Shown one piece after another: positions 30,934 through 40,242 of a stretch of 64,000 nt of DNA. Position 1 is the first letter of the stretch; the number at the start of each line of letters is the position of its first letter. Made by a program: the position numbers and the translations under genes. The notes under the pieces are model-generated. The model saw only the letters and a list, made by a program, of their open reading frames with translations. It did not search any database and was not told the DNA's origin. Source of the DNA: JAIXRY01 sp031972855 (GTDB taxonomy: Bacteria; Patescibacteriota; Minisyncoccia; Phycocordibacterales; UBA9973); assembly GCA_031972855.1 (NCBI GenBank), contig DALYDY010000002.1, positions 1-64,000 of the forward strand, written 5' to 3'.

Positions 30934-31013
30934 TATATATTTGACTTATTATTTATATATGATAGTATTATAAGACATATTAATTAAATAGAAATACCTA
31001 ATTTATAAAAACT

Positions 31014-32042
31014 ATGGCACCAATCAATTTTAAACCAAAACAAGTAACAAAACGCATTTTGTCGGGTCTTCAAGAACGCGCCTATAATGTTGTTTTTAAT
31101 AGATTTGGCCTAGGTGAAGATGCTGAAAGAAAAACTCTTGAAGCTATAGGCCAAACATATGGTGTTACTCGTGAACGTGTTCGTCAAATTGAAAATGCCG
31201 CTCTTCAATCAATCAGAAAATCAGAAAATTTTAAAGCAGAAGCTGTTGTTTTTGAAGAATTAAAATCTCTTTTAAATAGCCTTGGTGGAGTTGTAGGAGA
31301 AGAAGATTTTCTCTCACACATTTCAAAAGATAGAAGTGTTCAAAATCACATTCACTTATATTTGGTTTTGCATGATTATTTTATAAAACACAAAGAAGAC
31401 GAACATTTTGCTTCACGTTGGACAACTGACACAGATCTAGCAGAAAAAGTTCATGATTCTCTAAAAAATATTTACAAAGAACTTACAGACGACGAATTAA
31501 TTGCAGAAATAGAATTAGTAAATAAATTCATACTAACTCTAAAAGATGTTGCTGAAGAATATCAGACAGAAGAAGTAGCTCGCCGTTGGTTGAACATTTC
31601 AAAAAAACTTGGAAAAAATGCCTTGGGAGAATGGGGTTCAACAGAATCATCAAATATCTCAACTCGTGGTATCAAAGATTATGCTTACCTTGTAATGCGT
31701 AAACATGGATCTCCAATGCACTTTAAAGAGGTTGCAGAAGCTATTGGACAAACTTTTGGTAAAAAGACTCATATTGCAACTTGTCATAATGAATTGATTA
31801 AAGATGAACGTTTTGTATTGGTAGGACGTGGAGTATATGCTCTAAAAGAATGGGGATATAAGCCAGGTGTTGTAAGAGATGTTATAAAAGAAATCTTAAA
31901 GAAAAGCGGTCCACTATCAAAAGAAGATGTTGTTGATGCGGTTATGAAAGAAAGATATTTGAAGAAAAATACAATTTTAGTAAATCTTCAAAATGCAAAA
32001 TACTTCAAAAAAGAAAAAAATGGTTTGTATAGTTTGAAATAA
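31014..32042 (+). CDS. Sigma-70 region 4-like HTH fused to HARE-HTH domain
   Basis: 342 residues. The N-terminal part (about 15-70) contains RNRFGLGE-like sequence followed by ERKTLEAIGQTYGVTRERVR and QIENAAL, the -35-binding HTH of sigma-70 region 4.2. The C-terminal 130 residues hold a HARE-HTH-like winged helix (MHFKEVAEAIGQTFGKKTHI, ERFVLVGRGVYALKEWG) and a second winged segment. Sigma region 2 is missing, so it cannot be a normal sigma factor; likely a transcription regulator contacting promoters or polymerase. Its own promoter TTGACTTATTATTTATATAT then GATAGTATTA. Confidence 0.75.
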   Translation: MAPINFKPKQVTKRILSGLQERAYNVVFNRFGLGEDAERKTLEAIGQTYGVTRERVRQIENAALQSIRKSENFKAEAVVFEELKSLLNSLGGVVGEEDFLSHISKDRSVQNHIHLYLVLHDYFIKHKEDEHFASRWTTDTDLAEKVHDSLKNIYKELTDDELIAEIELVNKFILTLKDVAEEYQTEEVARRWLNISKKLGKNALGEWGSTESSNISTRGIKDYAYLVMRKHGSPMHFKEVAEAIGQTFGKKTHIATCHNELIKDERFVLVGRGVYALKEWGYKPGVVRDVIKEILKKSGPLSKEDVVDAVMKERYLKKNTILVNLQNAKYFKKEKNGLYSLK

Positions 32043-32050
32043 TTATAAAA

Positions 32051-32097
32051 TCACAAGGAAAAACCCAAGACATTATGTCTTGGGTTTTTCCTTGTGA
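32051..32097. terminator. Long hairpin terminator
   Basis: A 22-bp perfect stem (TCACAAGGAAAAACCCAAGA to 32072, its complement ending 32097) with a 3-nt loop. Confidence 0.8.
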
Positions 32098-32126
32098 TAA
32101 ATTGATTAGTTTTTTATAATGTATAT

Positions 32127-32645
32127 ATGAAAAATAATCGCGGAATCGCGAATATAATTTTAATCATAATCGGATTTATTTTGATTGGTATTTTGGTCGG
32201 CTATTTTAAGAAAAATAATTTTTTCTTTCAACCAATAAACTTAGGTTTAGATCAAAATAATTTAGAAGAAAATACTACTGAAAAGAAATATCAGTGTGGA
32301 ATTGTTGTGCTTGAGCCAAATCTTCAAGGTGAGCCAATTTTGTTCCCTCTAGATATTACAGGATATGTTAATGGCTGTGGTTGGAATGTGATCAATGGAA
32401 TAGCTGGTAGCGCTCAAGTTTTTGATGGAAATGGTGTACCTCTATCAAACAATACTCCACTTTCAATTATTTCTGGATCTAATTTATTAAATCAACCAAA
32501 TGTGTTTAAAACAAATATTGTTCTCACTAGAAACCCAGCTCTTAGACAAGGTTTTATAATCTTTCAAGCAAACCCTCAAAATGGTCTTGCTCCAGGCTCA
32601 TTTAAAATGCCAATAATTTTTGGTCAAAATTCATATGCTTTCTGA
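32127..32645 (+). CDS. Hypothetical membrane-anchored protein
   Basis: 172 residues, family not recognised. One N-terminal membrane helix (about 8-24), a linker, then a beta-rich domain (ITGYVNGCGWNVINGIAGSA, GSFKMPIIFGQNSYAF), resembling Gmad2/immunoglobulin-like extracellular domains found in CPR. TATAAT (32115-32120) ends 6 nt before the ATG. Overlaps the next gene by 11 nt, so the two are coupled. Confidence 0.7.
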   Translation: MKNNRGIANIILIIIGFILIGILVGYFKKNNFFFQPINLGLDQNNLEENTTEKKYQCGIVVLEPNLQGEPILFPLDITGYVNGCGWNVINGIAGSAQVFDGNGVPLSNNTPLSIISGSNLLNQPNVFKTNIVLTRNPALRQGFIIFQANPQNGLAPGSFKMPIIFGQNSYAF

Positions 32646-33924
32646 TGGAATACAATTTATTATCGATACAGCTTTTATTTGGGCACCAATATTACTTGTT
32701 TATATAACATGGCGAGTGTGGCTTTGGTATGTTAATGAAACATATCTTCAAAGTCAAAAATGGACAATGCTAGAGATTCGTATTCCAAAAGATGTTTTCA
32801 AATCTCCTCAAGCTATGGAGCTTATGTTTACTAATGCCTTATATCAAACAGGAGGATATGGAGACTGGGCTTCAAAATATTTTAATGGAAAATATCCAGC
32901 ATATCATTCACTTGAAATAGTTTCTATTGGTGGAGCTATATATTTCTTTATACGTGTTCAATCAAAATTCAAAGCAATGGTTGAATCTCAGATATATGCT
33001 GGGTACCCTCAAGCCGAAGTAAACGAAGTGCCTGATTATATGGACGATATTCCATCGTACACTTCTGGAGAAATAGAGCTCTGGGGTATGGAATTTTGTT
33101 TTGAAAAAAACAATGCATATCCAATAAAAACATATGTTGATTATGGACTTGATCAGACATTGGTAAAAGAAGAACAAAAAATTGACCCTATAACTCAGAC
33201 TATAGAATACATGGCTAATATTGGTAAAGATGAGTATATGATGATGCAGATATGTATTCGTCCTTCAAATTGGGAAATGTTTGAAATAGAAGTTGAAGAA
33301 GAAGACAAAGAAACAAAAGAAAAGAAAAAAATTAAGAAGATTGTAAAATGGTCTGACGCTGCTAAGAATGAAATTGAAAAATATCGAAAAGGTTTTTCTA
33401 AAGAAGGAGCTCTTCCTATGTCAAAAGTCGAAGGTGATATTTTGACTTCAATGCAAAGAGCTTTACAAAAGTTCTCTTTTGATACAGGTATTCGTGCTAT
33501 TTATCTTGCAAAAAAAGGTTCTTTTGATGCGAATCAAATCGCTGTTGTTGGAAGTTTGTTAAAACAATACAACACAATGGAGCTCAATGGATTTAAAGGT
33601 ACTAATGCCGTTGGCTTTACTCATGGATTTGAGGATTTGGACGGAAAGAAGACATCAGAACAAAAAGATTTTTTGTTGGAAGATTATCGTGATCGTCACT
33701 TCTTTCACTCACGTTTCCCATTTTCATTTAAAGCAAAACATTTGAAATATTGGCTAGGATACCATCCTGGATATTTTGTTCCACCTAGCGACAAGAAGCT
33801 TATGGTTATGAATACAGAAGAACTGGCTACAATATTCCACTTCCCAGGTCGCGTTTCAGAGACACCTTCATTCAAGCGTCTAGAATCAAAGAAATCAGAA
33901 GCACCTACAAATCTGCCTATTTAG
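32635..33924 (+). CDS. Membrane-anchored CPR protein of unknown function
   Basis: 429 residues. An N-terminal membrane helix (about 8-30, with WAPILLVYITWRVWLWYV) is followed by a soluble part with MLEIRIPKDVFKSPQAMELM, SLEIVSIGGAIYFFIR and YAGYPQAEVNEVPDYM. Proteins with this pattern occur in CPR next to type IV secretion or surface genes, but I cannot assign a function. A Lys/Glu-rich insertion lies at about 222-235. Start chosen at ATG 32635 within the previous gene's end. Followed 1 nt later by mltG. Confidence 0.65.
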   Translation: MLSDGIQFIIDTAFIWAPILLVYITWRVWLWYVNETYLQSQKWTMLEIRIPKDVFKSPQAMELMFTNALYQTGGYGDWASKYFNGKYPAYHSLEIVSIGGAIYFFIRVQSKFKAMVESQIYAGYPQAEVNEVPDYMDDIPSYTSGEIELWGMEFCFEKNNAYPIKTYVDYGLDQTLVKEEQKIDPITQTIEYMANIGKDEYMMMQICIRPSNWEMFEIEVEEEDKETKEKKKIKKIVKWSDAAKNEIEKYRKGFSKEGALPMSKVEGDILTSMQRALQKFSFDTGIRAIYLAKKGSFDANQIAVVGSLLKQYNTMELNGFKGTNAVGFTHGFEDLDGKKTSEQKDFLLEDYRDRHFFHSRFPFSFKAKHLKYWLGYHPGYFVPPSDKKLMVMNTEELATIFHFPGRVSETPSFKRLESKKSEAPTNLPI

Positions 33925-33925
33925 T

Positions 33926-34891
33926 ATGCAACAAGAAAGTAAAAAATCATTTTTTAGTAAAAGAACTTTTTGGATTTTTGCGATTATTTTATTTTTGATA
34001 TTTTTCTTTCTACTTCCTCCTCAAAATAGTAATTTTCCAAAAACAATCACTGTAGAGCGTGGTGATACTGTAAGTTCAATTTCAAAAAATTTGTATCAGG
34101 AAAAGATTATTCGTTCTGAAGCAATATTTAAAGCCCTTGTTATATTATCTGGTGGAGAATACGCAATAGTTCAAGGTGATTATTTATTTGATAATCCTAT
34201 ATTTATTTGGGATGTTGCAAAAAGATTTACTAAAACACTTTTTGGTATTGAAAGAATAACAGTAACTATTCCAGAAGGTTATACAAGAACTCAAATAAAA
34301 GAAACAATAGAAAAAGTTCTTCCAAATTTTGATGGGGAACTTTTTATGCAAAAAACACAAAATTTAGAAGGGTATCTTTTTCCTGATACTTACAAATTTT
34401 TCCCATCAGCAAATGAAGATACTGTTATAGAGACAATGTCTAACAATTTTGAAAATAAAACAAAAATACTTGTTGAAAATGCAAAACAAAAAGGTTTAAC
34501 AAAATCAGATTTAATTATAATGGCTTCAATAATCGAACGTGAAGCAAATGGAAAAAATGATAGTCCTATAATTTCTGGAATTCTTTGGGAAAGAATTAGA
34601 ATAGGTCAAAGACTTCAAGTAGATGCTCCATTTTTCTTTTTGTTTGGAAAAGAATCTAGTGAGCTTACTCGTGCAGATTTGGCTATAGATTCTCCATATA
34701 ATACATATAGATATAAGGGTCTTCCTCCTGGCCCTATAGGTAATCCAGGACTTCGTGCTATAGAAGCCGCTCTTTATCCAGAGAAGACAAATTATTTATT
34801 TTATTTACATGATTCATTTGGTGTTGCTCACTATGCTGCAACCTATAAAGATCATCTTGCAAATAAGAGAAAATACATTGATAATAGATAG
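33926..34891 (+). CDS. mltG: Endolytic murein transglycosylase MltG (YceG-like)
   Basis: 321 residues. Cleaves nascent peptidoglycan strands at the outer face of the membrane. N-terminal membrane helix (about 14-32), LysM-like region (VERGDTVSSISKNLYQEKII), then TIPEGYTRTQI, EGYLFPDTYKF, the catalytic Glu in ASIIERE, and LPPGPIGNPGLRAIEAALYP. Tight operon with the upstream membrane protein and the downstream exonuclease (3 nt). Confidence 0.92.
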   Translation: MQQESKKSFFSKRTFWIFAIILFLIFFFLLPPQNSNFPKTITVERGDTVSSISKNLYQEKIIRSEAIFKALVILSGGEYAIVQGDYLFDNPIFIWDVAKRFTKTLFGIERITVTIPEGYTRTQIKETIEKVLPNFDGELFMQKTQNLEGYLFPDTYKFFPSANEDTVIETMSNNFENKTKILVENAKQKGLTKSDLIIMASIIEREANGKNDSPIISGILWERIRIGQRLQVDAPFFFLFGKESSELTRADLAIDSPYNTYRYKGLPPGPIGNPGLRAIEAALYPEKTNYLFYLHDSFGVAHYAATYKDHLANKRKYIDNR

Positions 34892-34894
34892 TCT

Positions 34895-35449
34895 ATGAAG
34901 AAACATAATTTAGCTTTCGTTGATACAGAAACAACAGGATTTAATCCAGATACACAAGAATTGATACAAATAGGATGTGTGATTATGGAGCAAGATTGGT
35001 CTACAGGAAAATGTGTTTTGAAACACGTTGATGAATTTGAATTAAAAATAAAACCAGAACATATTGAGACAGCTGACGCTCAAGCTCTACGTGTGAATGG
35101 TTATGAACCAGCTGATTGGATATTCGCTTATACCTTAAAGGAAGCAATGCAAATATTTGCTGAGAAAACAAAAGATACTATTTTTGTTGCACACAATGCA
35201 TGTTTTGATTATATGTTTATTGAAAAAGCTTTTCGTCTGGCTGGAGTAAAAAATGAAATGCATTATCACAAGCTTGATACTATTGCGATTGCCTTTGCAA
35301 AATTTCACAACACAGACGATGTAGATAAGTTTTCTCTAAGAAATCTTTGTGAATATTTCAAAATTGAAAACAAAAATGCTCACACTGCACTTTCTGATGC
35401 AAGAGCTCTTGCAGAAGTTTATGAAAAACTTATGCAATTGAAAGGGTAG
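34895..35449 (+). CDS. DEDDh 3'-5' exonuclease (DnaQ-like)
   Basis: 184 residues. All four acidic positions and the His are visible: AFVDTETTGF (motif I, D and E), AHNACFDYMFIEKAF (motif II) and HTALSDARAL (motif III, H and D). May act as proofreading subunit or in RNA turnover. Small stand-alone domain with no polymerase fused. Starts 3 nt after mltG. Confidence 0.9.
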   Translation: MKKHNLAFVDTETTGFNPDTQELIQIGCVIMEQDWSTGKCVLKHVDEFELKIKPEHIETADAQALRVNGYEPADWIFAYTLKEAMQIFAEKTKDTIFVAHNACFDYMFIEKAFRLAGVKNEMHYHKLDTIAIAFAKFHNTDDVDKFSLRNLCEYFKIENKNAHTALSDARALAEVYEKLMQLKG

Positions 35450-35469
35450 TAAAAAGTAGAGAAAAAATA

Positions 35470-35502
35470 AAAAAAGGTGCAACCGAAGGTTGCACCTTTT
35501 GA
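35470..35502. terminator. Bidirectional terminator
   Basis: AAAAAGGTGCAACC-GAA-GGTTGCACCTTTT between convergent genes. Confidence 0.8.
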
Positions 35503-35509
35503 TCTAATC

Positions 35510-35884
35510 TTACAGATTTAGGAATCCGAAGATAAGTATAAGAAAAAAAGATATCAAAGTCATAACTGCACTTATTCGTATCCAAATACTTAATTTTACA
35601 GCAAGCTTTTCTATTTGAAAAAACATATCTAGGCTTTCTTCGCGGCCGCTATCGAGTTTGTATTGCTTTGCGAAGTTTTTCAAATTAACCAACTCACTTA
35701 AAATAGTTAATGACACAGTAAAAGATGTGGTACTGATAGTCACCCAGAAAGAATTTTTGACTACAAAATATGTTAGTCCCGTCATCAATATAAATAGTGG
35801 AATAAGTACATTTATTTTCTGGTTAAAAGGAAGACTTTGTTTATCATTCCATGCTGTTTTAGTTAAATATATTATTGTTTTCAT
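35510..35884 (-). CDS. Hypothetical membrane protein
   Basis: 124 residues, family not recognised. Membrane helices at about 26-42, 45-62 and 100-122, with a charged segment between (AKQYKLDSGREESLDMFFQI). Transcribed from the promoter in the 41-bp repeat at 35893. Probably shares that promoter type with the next minus-strand gene, but the two proteins are not obviously alike. Confidence 0.65.
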   Translation of the reverse strand: MKTIIYLTKTAWNDKQSLPFNQKINVLIPLFILMTGLTYFVVKNSFWVTISTTSFTVSLTILSELVNLKNFAKQYKLDSGREESLDMFFQIEKLAVKLSIWIRISAVMTLISFFLILIFGFLNL

Positions 35885-35892
35885 TTGATTTT

Positions 35893-35933
35893 AAATTTGT
35901 TTTCATATTACAGATTTTATGACATTATGTCAA
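35893..35933 (-). promoter_or_regulatory. Duplicated promoter block, copy 1
   Basis: On the minus strand: TTGACA, 17 nt, TAATAT. The whole 41-bp block (AAATTTGTTTTCATATTACA...) is repeated with few changes at 36215-36258. Confidence 0.7.
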
Positions 35934-35954
35934 ATAAAAAACCGCTTTTAGCGG

Positions 35955-36200
35955 CTAATCTTGTAGTTTAATTTCTTTTACAGTCTCTTTTATTGCAATT
36001 ATAAGAAATAAAAATGTAAGACTCAAAGATATATAAAAGAATGTAGAGTACTCATCATAAATCTCATAATAAAGTTTTGCAGAAGGAGTCTTTAATTCAA
36101 AATGAGAAATAACTTTGGAAGTTATTTTTGAAATTGAAAGAAGAATTGTGTTTATAGCAGAAATAGCAAAAACGAGCCAAAAAATTAAATATGTTTTCAT
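35955..36200 (-). CDS. Hypothetical small membrane protein
   Basis: 81 residues with two membrane helices (about 3-22 and 52-70) and a Lys/Glu-rich C-terminus. Family not recognised. Transcribed from the second copy of the duplicated promoter block. Confidence 0.6.
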   Translation of the reverse strand: MKTYLIFWLVFAISAINTILLSISKITSKVISHFELKTPSAKLYYEIYDEYSTFFYISLSLTFLFLIIAIKETVKEIKLQD

Positions 36201-36214
36201 AATTGTATAGAGTT

Positions 36215-36258
36215 TTAAGATTTGTTTTCATACTACAGATTTTATGATAATATGTCAA
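36215..36258 (-). promoter_or_regulatory. Duplicated promoter block, copy 2, overlapping the mnmA promoter
   Basis: On the minus strand: TTGACA (36258-36253), 17 nt, TAGTAT. On the plus strand the same bases hold TATGATAATATG leading into mnmA, so the two divergent promoters overlap. Confidence 0.65.
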
Positions 36259-37352
36259 TAATGTTTTCAATTTTTGGAAAATCAAAAAAAGAAAGAGATA
36301 TATCCCTAAAGGCGAAGGTTTTTGTTGGTGTTTCTGGTGGTGTAGATTCGTCTGTAACGGCTGCAATCCTAAAAGATGAAGGTTATGATGTAACTGGTGT
36401 TTTTATTCGTACATGGACTCCAGAATTCCTCGAATGTTCTTGGCGTGACGAACGTCGTGACGCTATTCGTGTATGTGCTCATCTGGGTATTCCATTTCTT
36501 GAATGTGATGGAGAAGAAGCTTATAAAAGAGGTGTGGCTGATTATATGATCGGAGAATATAAGCTCGGTCGCACCCCGAATCCAGATGTTATGTGTAATC
36601 GTGAAGTGAAGTTCGGAGTATTTTGGAATTTTGCAAAGTCTCACGGTGCTGATTTTATTGCAACAGGTCATTATGCACAAAATAAAAATAATTCTCTTTA
36701 TAAAGGAAAAGATGAGTCAAAAGACCAATGTTATTTCCTTTGGACACTTACAAAAGATGATTTGTCTCATACTCTTTTTCCTGTAGGCTTTTTGGAAAAG
36801 AGTGACGTAAGAAAGAAGGCTTTGAAATATGGTCTCCCAACAGCTACAAAGAAAGATAGTCAGGGAATCTGTTTCTTAGGTGAAGTAAATATGAAAGATT
36901 TTCTTAAACATTACATAGAAGAAAAAGAGGGAAATGTGGCACTAGAGAATGGTGAAATATTAGGCACTCATAATGGAGCACTTTTTGTAACTCTTGGAGA
37001 AAGACTTTCTTTTAATAATCTTAAAAAATCTATAAATGATTTACCATACTATGTAATTCACAAAGATATAGAAAAAAATGAAATTGTAGTCTCTAATAAT
37101 AATCCACTTTCTGACGGGCATAGTGAAAATAATTTTTATAAAAAAGAATTTACTTTAATAAACACTGTTTTTAGAGAAGAAATTGTCGAAAACAAAGTCT
37201 GTGAGGCTCAAATACGCTATCATGGAGAATTTTATAAAGTTACAATTATAGATAATAAAGTTATTTTTGAAGAAGCTATTTTGGTTGCACCTGGTCAGTC
37301 TATTGTTTTTTATGATAAGAATGTTTGTATTGGAGGAGGAATTGTTAAATAA
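36252..37352 (+). CDS. mnmA: tRNA-specific 2-thiouridylase MnmA
   Basis: 366 residues. Thiolates U34 of tRNA-Lys, -Glu and -Gln. PP-loop SGGVDSSVTA near the N-terminus, first catalytic Cys in NPDVMCNREVKFG, second in SQGICFLG, and TGHYAQ. A start at ATG 36252 or 36261 is likely; an upstream in-frame ATG at 36222 lies before the promoter. Normal length. Confidence 0.95.
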   Translation: MSIMFSIFGKSKKERDISLKAKVFVGVSGGVDSSVTAAILKDEGYDVTGVFIRTWTPEFLECSWRDERRDAIRVCAHLGIPFLECDGEEAYKRGVADYMIGEYKLGRTPNPDVMCNREVKFGVFWNFAKSHGADFIATGHYAQNKNNSLYKGKDESKDQCYFLWTLTKDDLSHTLFPVGFLEKSDVRKKALKYGLPTATKKDSQGICFLGEVNMKDFLKHYIEEKEGNVALENGEILGTHNGALFVTLGERLSFNNLKKSINDLPYYVIHKDIEKNEIVVSNNNPLSDGHSENNFYKKEFTLINTVFREEIVENKVCEAQIRYHGEFYKVTIIDNKVIFEEAILVAPGQSIVFYDKNVCIGGGIVK

Positions 37353-37397
37353 TTCTCCACATTGGTTTTATTTGAAATAGGTCTATAATTTAAATAT

Positions 37398-37886
37398 ATG
37401 GATTTATTTAATACAGAAACTGCGGATATTTTTGTTAAACTTTTTATTGCTATGTTTTGTGGAATGCTTATTGGAACAGAAAGGCTTCTTGCAAACAAGA
37501 CAGCTGGAATGAGGACTTACGCCCTTGTTTCTATGGGTTCTGCTTTGTTTGTTGTCATTTCTGTTCTAATATCTTCACAGTATCAAGGTGTTGTTAATTT
37601 TGATCCTTTACGTATGGCAGCTCAAATTATTGCTGGAGTTGGATTCTTGGGCGCGGGTCTTATTATGATAAAAGATCATCATATTACAGGACTTACTTCT
37701 TCAACTGGGCTTTGGGTTTCTGCTGGTATAGGTATGTCTGCTGGATTTGGATTGTTTGGAATAACTGCAATAGCTACATTCCTTACATTATTTATTTTTA
37801 CTGTTCTTTGGTTTATTGAGAAGCAAATACAGAAAACTTCTTTTGCAAAAAGAGTAGAAAATTTTACATCTGGTGACAATCATTAA
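37398..37886 (+). CDS. MgtC/SapB family membrane protein
   Basis: 162 residues. N-terminal MgtC membrane domain with the typical FCGMLIGTERLLANKTAGMR, TYALVSMGSALF, IIAGVGFLGAGLIM and TGLTSSTGLWVSAGIGM. Short C-terminal tail without the ACT-like domain. In other bacteria the family acts in Mg homeostasis and virulence. TATAAT (37384-37389) ends 8 nt before the ATG. Confidence 0.92.
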   Translation: MDLFNTETADIFVKLFIAMFCGMLIGTERLLANKTAGMRTYALVSMGSALFVVISVLISSQYQGVVNFDPLRMAAQIIAGVGFLGAGLIMIKDHHITGLTSSTGLWVSAGIGMSAGFGLFGITAIATFLTLFIFTVLWFIEKQIQKTSFAKRVENFTSGDNH

Positions 37887-37888
37887 TT

Positions 37889-38305
37889 ATGGCAATATTT
37901 CTTGGAATACTATCTGCTATATTTGCAGCTCTTGTAACTATCTTTGGTAAGTTAGGAGTGAAGAGTGCAGATCCAATATTCCTCACAACAATTCGTAGTT
38001 TTATAATGACACTGTTTTTGATTGCTACAACTTTTTCTCTTGGAAAATTTTCTAACTCCTTTTCATTTTCTGGAAAAGAATGGATGTACATAGTCTTTGC
38101 AGGGGTTGCTGGAGCGCTTTCTTGGATTTGTTATTTTTCAGCTCTCAAATTTGGAAGTGCCAATCTTGTAGCCGCTTTAGATAGAGGTAGTATTATTCTT
38201 ATTTTTCTTGCTTCAGCCTTGTTTTTAGGGGAAGCCTTTACTTACAAAACTATCATAGGTTCCATTCTTATATTTACCGGACTTTTATTTGTTGTTTTTA
38301 AATAA
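37889..38305 (+). CDS. EamA-domain half transporter
   Basis: 138 residues, about five membrane helices, one EamA unit (FAALVTIFGKLGVKSADPIF, GVAGALSWICYFSALKFGSA, LGEAFTYKTIIGSILIFTGL). Full DMT transporters have two such units; a single unit suggests a homodimer, as in SMR-type proteins. Substrate unknown. Starts 2 nt after mgtC, likely co-transcribed. Terminator at 38304-38332. Confidence 0.85.
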   Translation: MAIFLGILSAIFAALVTIFGKLGVKSADPIFLTTIRSFIMTLFLIATTFSLGKFSNSFSFSGKEWMYIVFAGVAGALSWICYFSALKFGSANLVAALDRGSIILIFLASALFLGEAFTYKTIIGSILIFTGLLFVVFK

Positions 38306-38332
38306 TAAAACCCGCCTGGCGGGTTTTATTAT
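38304..38332 (+). terminator. Rho-independent terminator
   Basis: AATAAAACCCGCC-TG-GCGGGTTTTATT. Confidence 0.8.
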
Positions 38333-38354
38333 TTTCATTTATACTTCTATGTAT

Positions 38355-40154
38355 ATGAAGAAAATTAAGACTGAATGGGATTTGACTTTACTTTACAAAA
38401 ATCAAAAAGACCCACAAATAGAAGCGGATATTGTAGCTATAGAGAAAGCATGCGACTCTTTTGCGAAGAAGTATGAAAATAAAAAATCTTACACAACTGA
38501 TAAAAAGGCACTATTAGAATCAATCAAAGATTATGAAAAATTGTTGGATACTACAGGATCAGCTAAACCATTAATTTATTTTCATTTCCTAAAAGATATA
38601 AAAGGTTCTGATTCCACATTAGATTCAGCTCTTAATAAACTTAACGATCGTTTTACTAAATCTAATAATAAAACTTTATTTTACATGCTTGATTTAGGTA
38701 AAATAGAAACATCACTTCAAAACGATATTAAAAAAGATCCAGTATTTTCTAATTATAAATATTTTTTAGAGTTGACTTGGTTACACTCAAAGCATCAACT
38801 TTCAGAAAGTGAAGAGAAAATACTTAATTTAAAATCTCTAACATCAAGAGGGTTGTGGGTGAGAGAATCACAAAAACTTCTTTCATCACAGACTGTGATG
38901 TATAAAGGTAAAAGTATGGGTATTGCTGAAGCTGTTCAACTTGTTCCAGAATTACCGATAAAAGAGTCTCGAGAATTGAACAAAAAAGTTATCGAAGTTA
39001 TAAAAAACATATCTCATTTTGCAGAAGCAGAAATGAATGCAATAGTTACTGATAAGAAAATAAATGATGAATTGAGAGGTTATAAGAATCCATATAGTGC
39101 AACAATATTAGGATATCAAAATGATGAAAAAAACATAGAATTTTTGATTGATATTGTTACAAAATATTTCCATCTTACACATAGATTTTATAAATTAAAA
39201 GCAAAGGCTCTCAATTTAAAAAGTCTTGAAGCTCCAGAAATTCCTCGCTCTATAGGTAAATTTAAAAAAGAATATTCTTTCGTAGAATCTGTTGATTTGG
39301 TAAAAAAAGCTTTTGGTGGTGTAAAAAAAGAATATGTTGATATATTTGAAAGTTATTTGAATAATGGTCAAATTGATGTTTATCCAAAAAAGGGTAAGAA
39401 AGGTGGAGCTTATTGTTGGAGTGGATACAATCGTCCAACTTATGTATTCTTGAACCATACAAATTCTTTTAATAGTGTTACAACACTTGCGCATGAGATG
39501 GGTCACGCTATTCATGGTGAATACTCTAAAAAACAACCAATATTATATGATGGGCACACCATTTCTGTAGCTGAAGTCGCAAGTACTCTTTTTGAGAACT
39601 TTGCATTCGAAGAATTATTCAAAACTCTTTCAGATAAAGAAAAGATGATCGCTCTCCATGATAAATTACAAGACTCTGTGTCTACAATATTTAGACAAGT
39701 TGCAGCGTTTAATTTTGAGAAAGAATTACATACAAGAATAAGAGAAGAAGGATATCTTTCAAAAGAAAATATTGCAAAAGTAATGAGAAAACATCTCGAG
39801 TCTTATATCGGTAAAGCTGTAAAAATAACAGATGATGATGGATACATCTTTGTAAGATGGAGTCATTTTAGAAGATTTTTCTATGTGTATAGTTATGCAT
39901 ACGGTGAACTTGTGTCACGCGCGCTATATCAGAAATATAAAGAAGACAATACATTTATAGAAAAGATTAATGAATTCTTGAGTGCGGGTGAAAGTATGTC
40001 TCCAGAGAATATTTTCAAATCAATCGGTATTGATGTGTCTCACCCAGACTTCTTCGAAGGAGGCCTCAAGAGTATAGAGAAAGAAATTGATGAATTTGAA
40101 AAATTATTAAAACAAAGTCAGTTTAAGGCTAAGAAAAAAACTAAAAACAACTAA
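38355..40154 (+). CDS. pepF: M3 family oligoendopeptidase (PepF-like)
   Basis: 599 residues. Cytosolic zinc metallopeptidase degrading peptides. HEMGHAIHGEYS carries the HExxH zinc site near residue 380, followed about 25 residues later by the Glu ligand region (VAEVASTLFENF). Typical M3B length. ATG 38355 is the first start after the promoter region (TATACTTCTATG). Lys-rich C-terminus. Confidence 0.92.
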   Translation: MKKIKTEWDLTLLYKNQKDPQIEADIVAIEKACDSFAKKYENKKSYTTDKKALLESIKDYEKLLDTTGSAKPLIYFHFLKDIKGSDSTLDSALNKLNDRFTKSNNKTLFYMLDLGKIETSLQNDIKKDPVFSNYKYFLELTWLHSKHQLSESEEKILNLKSLTSRGLWVRESQKLLSSQTVMYKGKSMGIAEAVQLVPELPIKESRELNKKVIEVIKNISHFAEAEMNAIVTDKKINDELRGYKNPYSATILGYQNDEKNIEFLIDIVTKYFHLTHRFYKLKAKALNLKSLEAPEIPRSIGKFKKEYSFVESVDLVKKAFGGVKKEYVDIFESYLNNGQIDVYPKKGKKGGAYCWSGYNRPTYVFLNHTNSFNSVTTLAHEMGHAIHGEYSKKQPILYDGHTISVAEVASTLFENFAFEELFKTLSDKEKMIALHDKLQDSVSTIFRQVAAFNFEKELHTRIREEGYLSKENIAKVMRKHLESYIGKAVKITDDDGYIFVRWSHFRRFFYVYSYAYGELVSRALYQKYKEDNTFIEKINEFLSAGESMSPENIFKSIGIDVSHPDFFEGGLKSIEKEIDEFEKLLKQSQFKAKKKTKNN

Positions 40155-40164
40155 ATAATATTAT

Positions 40165-40210
40165 AAAAGGGCACCAAAATTATTGTTTGCAATAATTTTG
40201 GTGCCCTTTT
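40165..40210. terminator. Long hairpin terminator
   Basis: AAAAGGGCACCAAAATTATT then G-TTTG-CAATAATTTTGGTGCCCTTTT; 21-bp stem. Confidence 0.8.
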
Positions 40211-40242
40211 TAATTTTCGTTATTTTTTGCTATATTATACAA

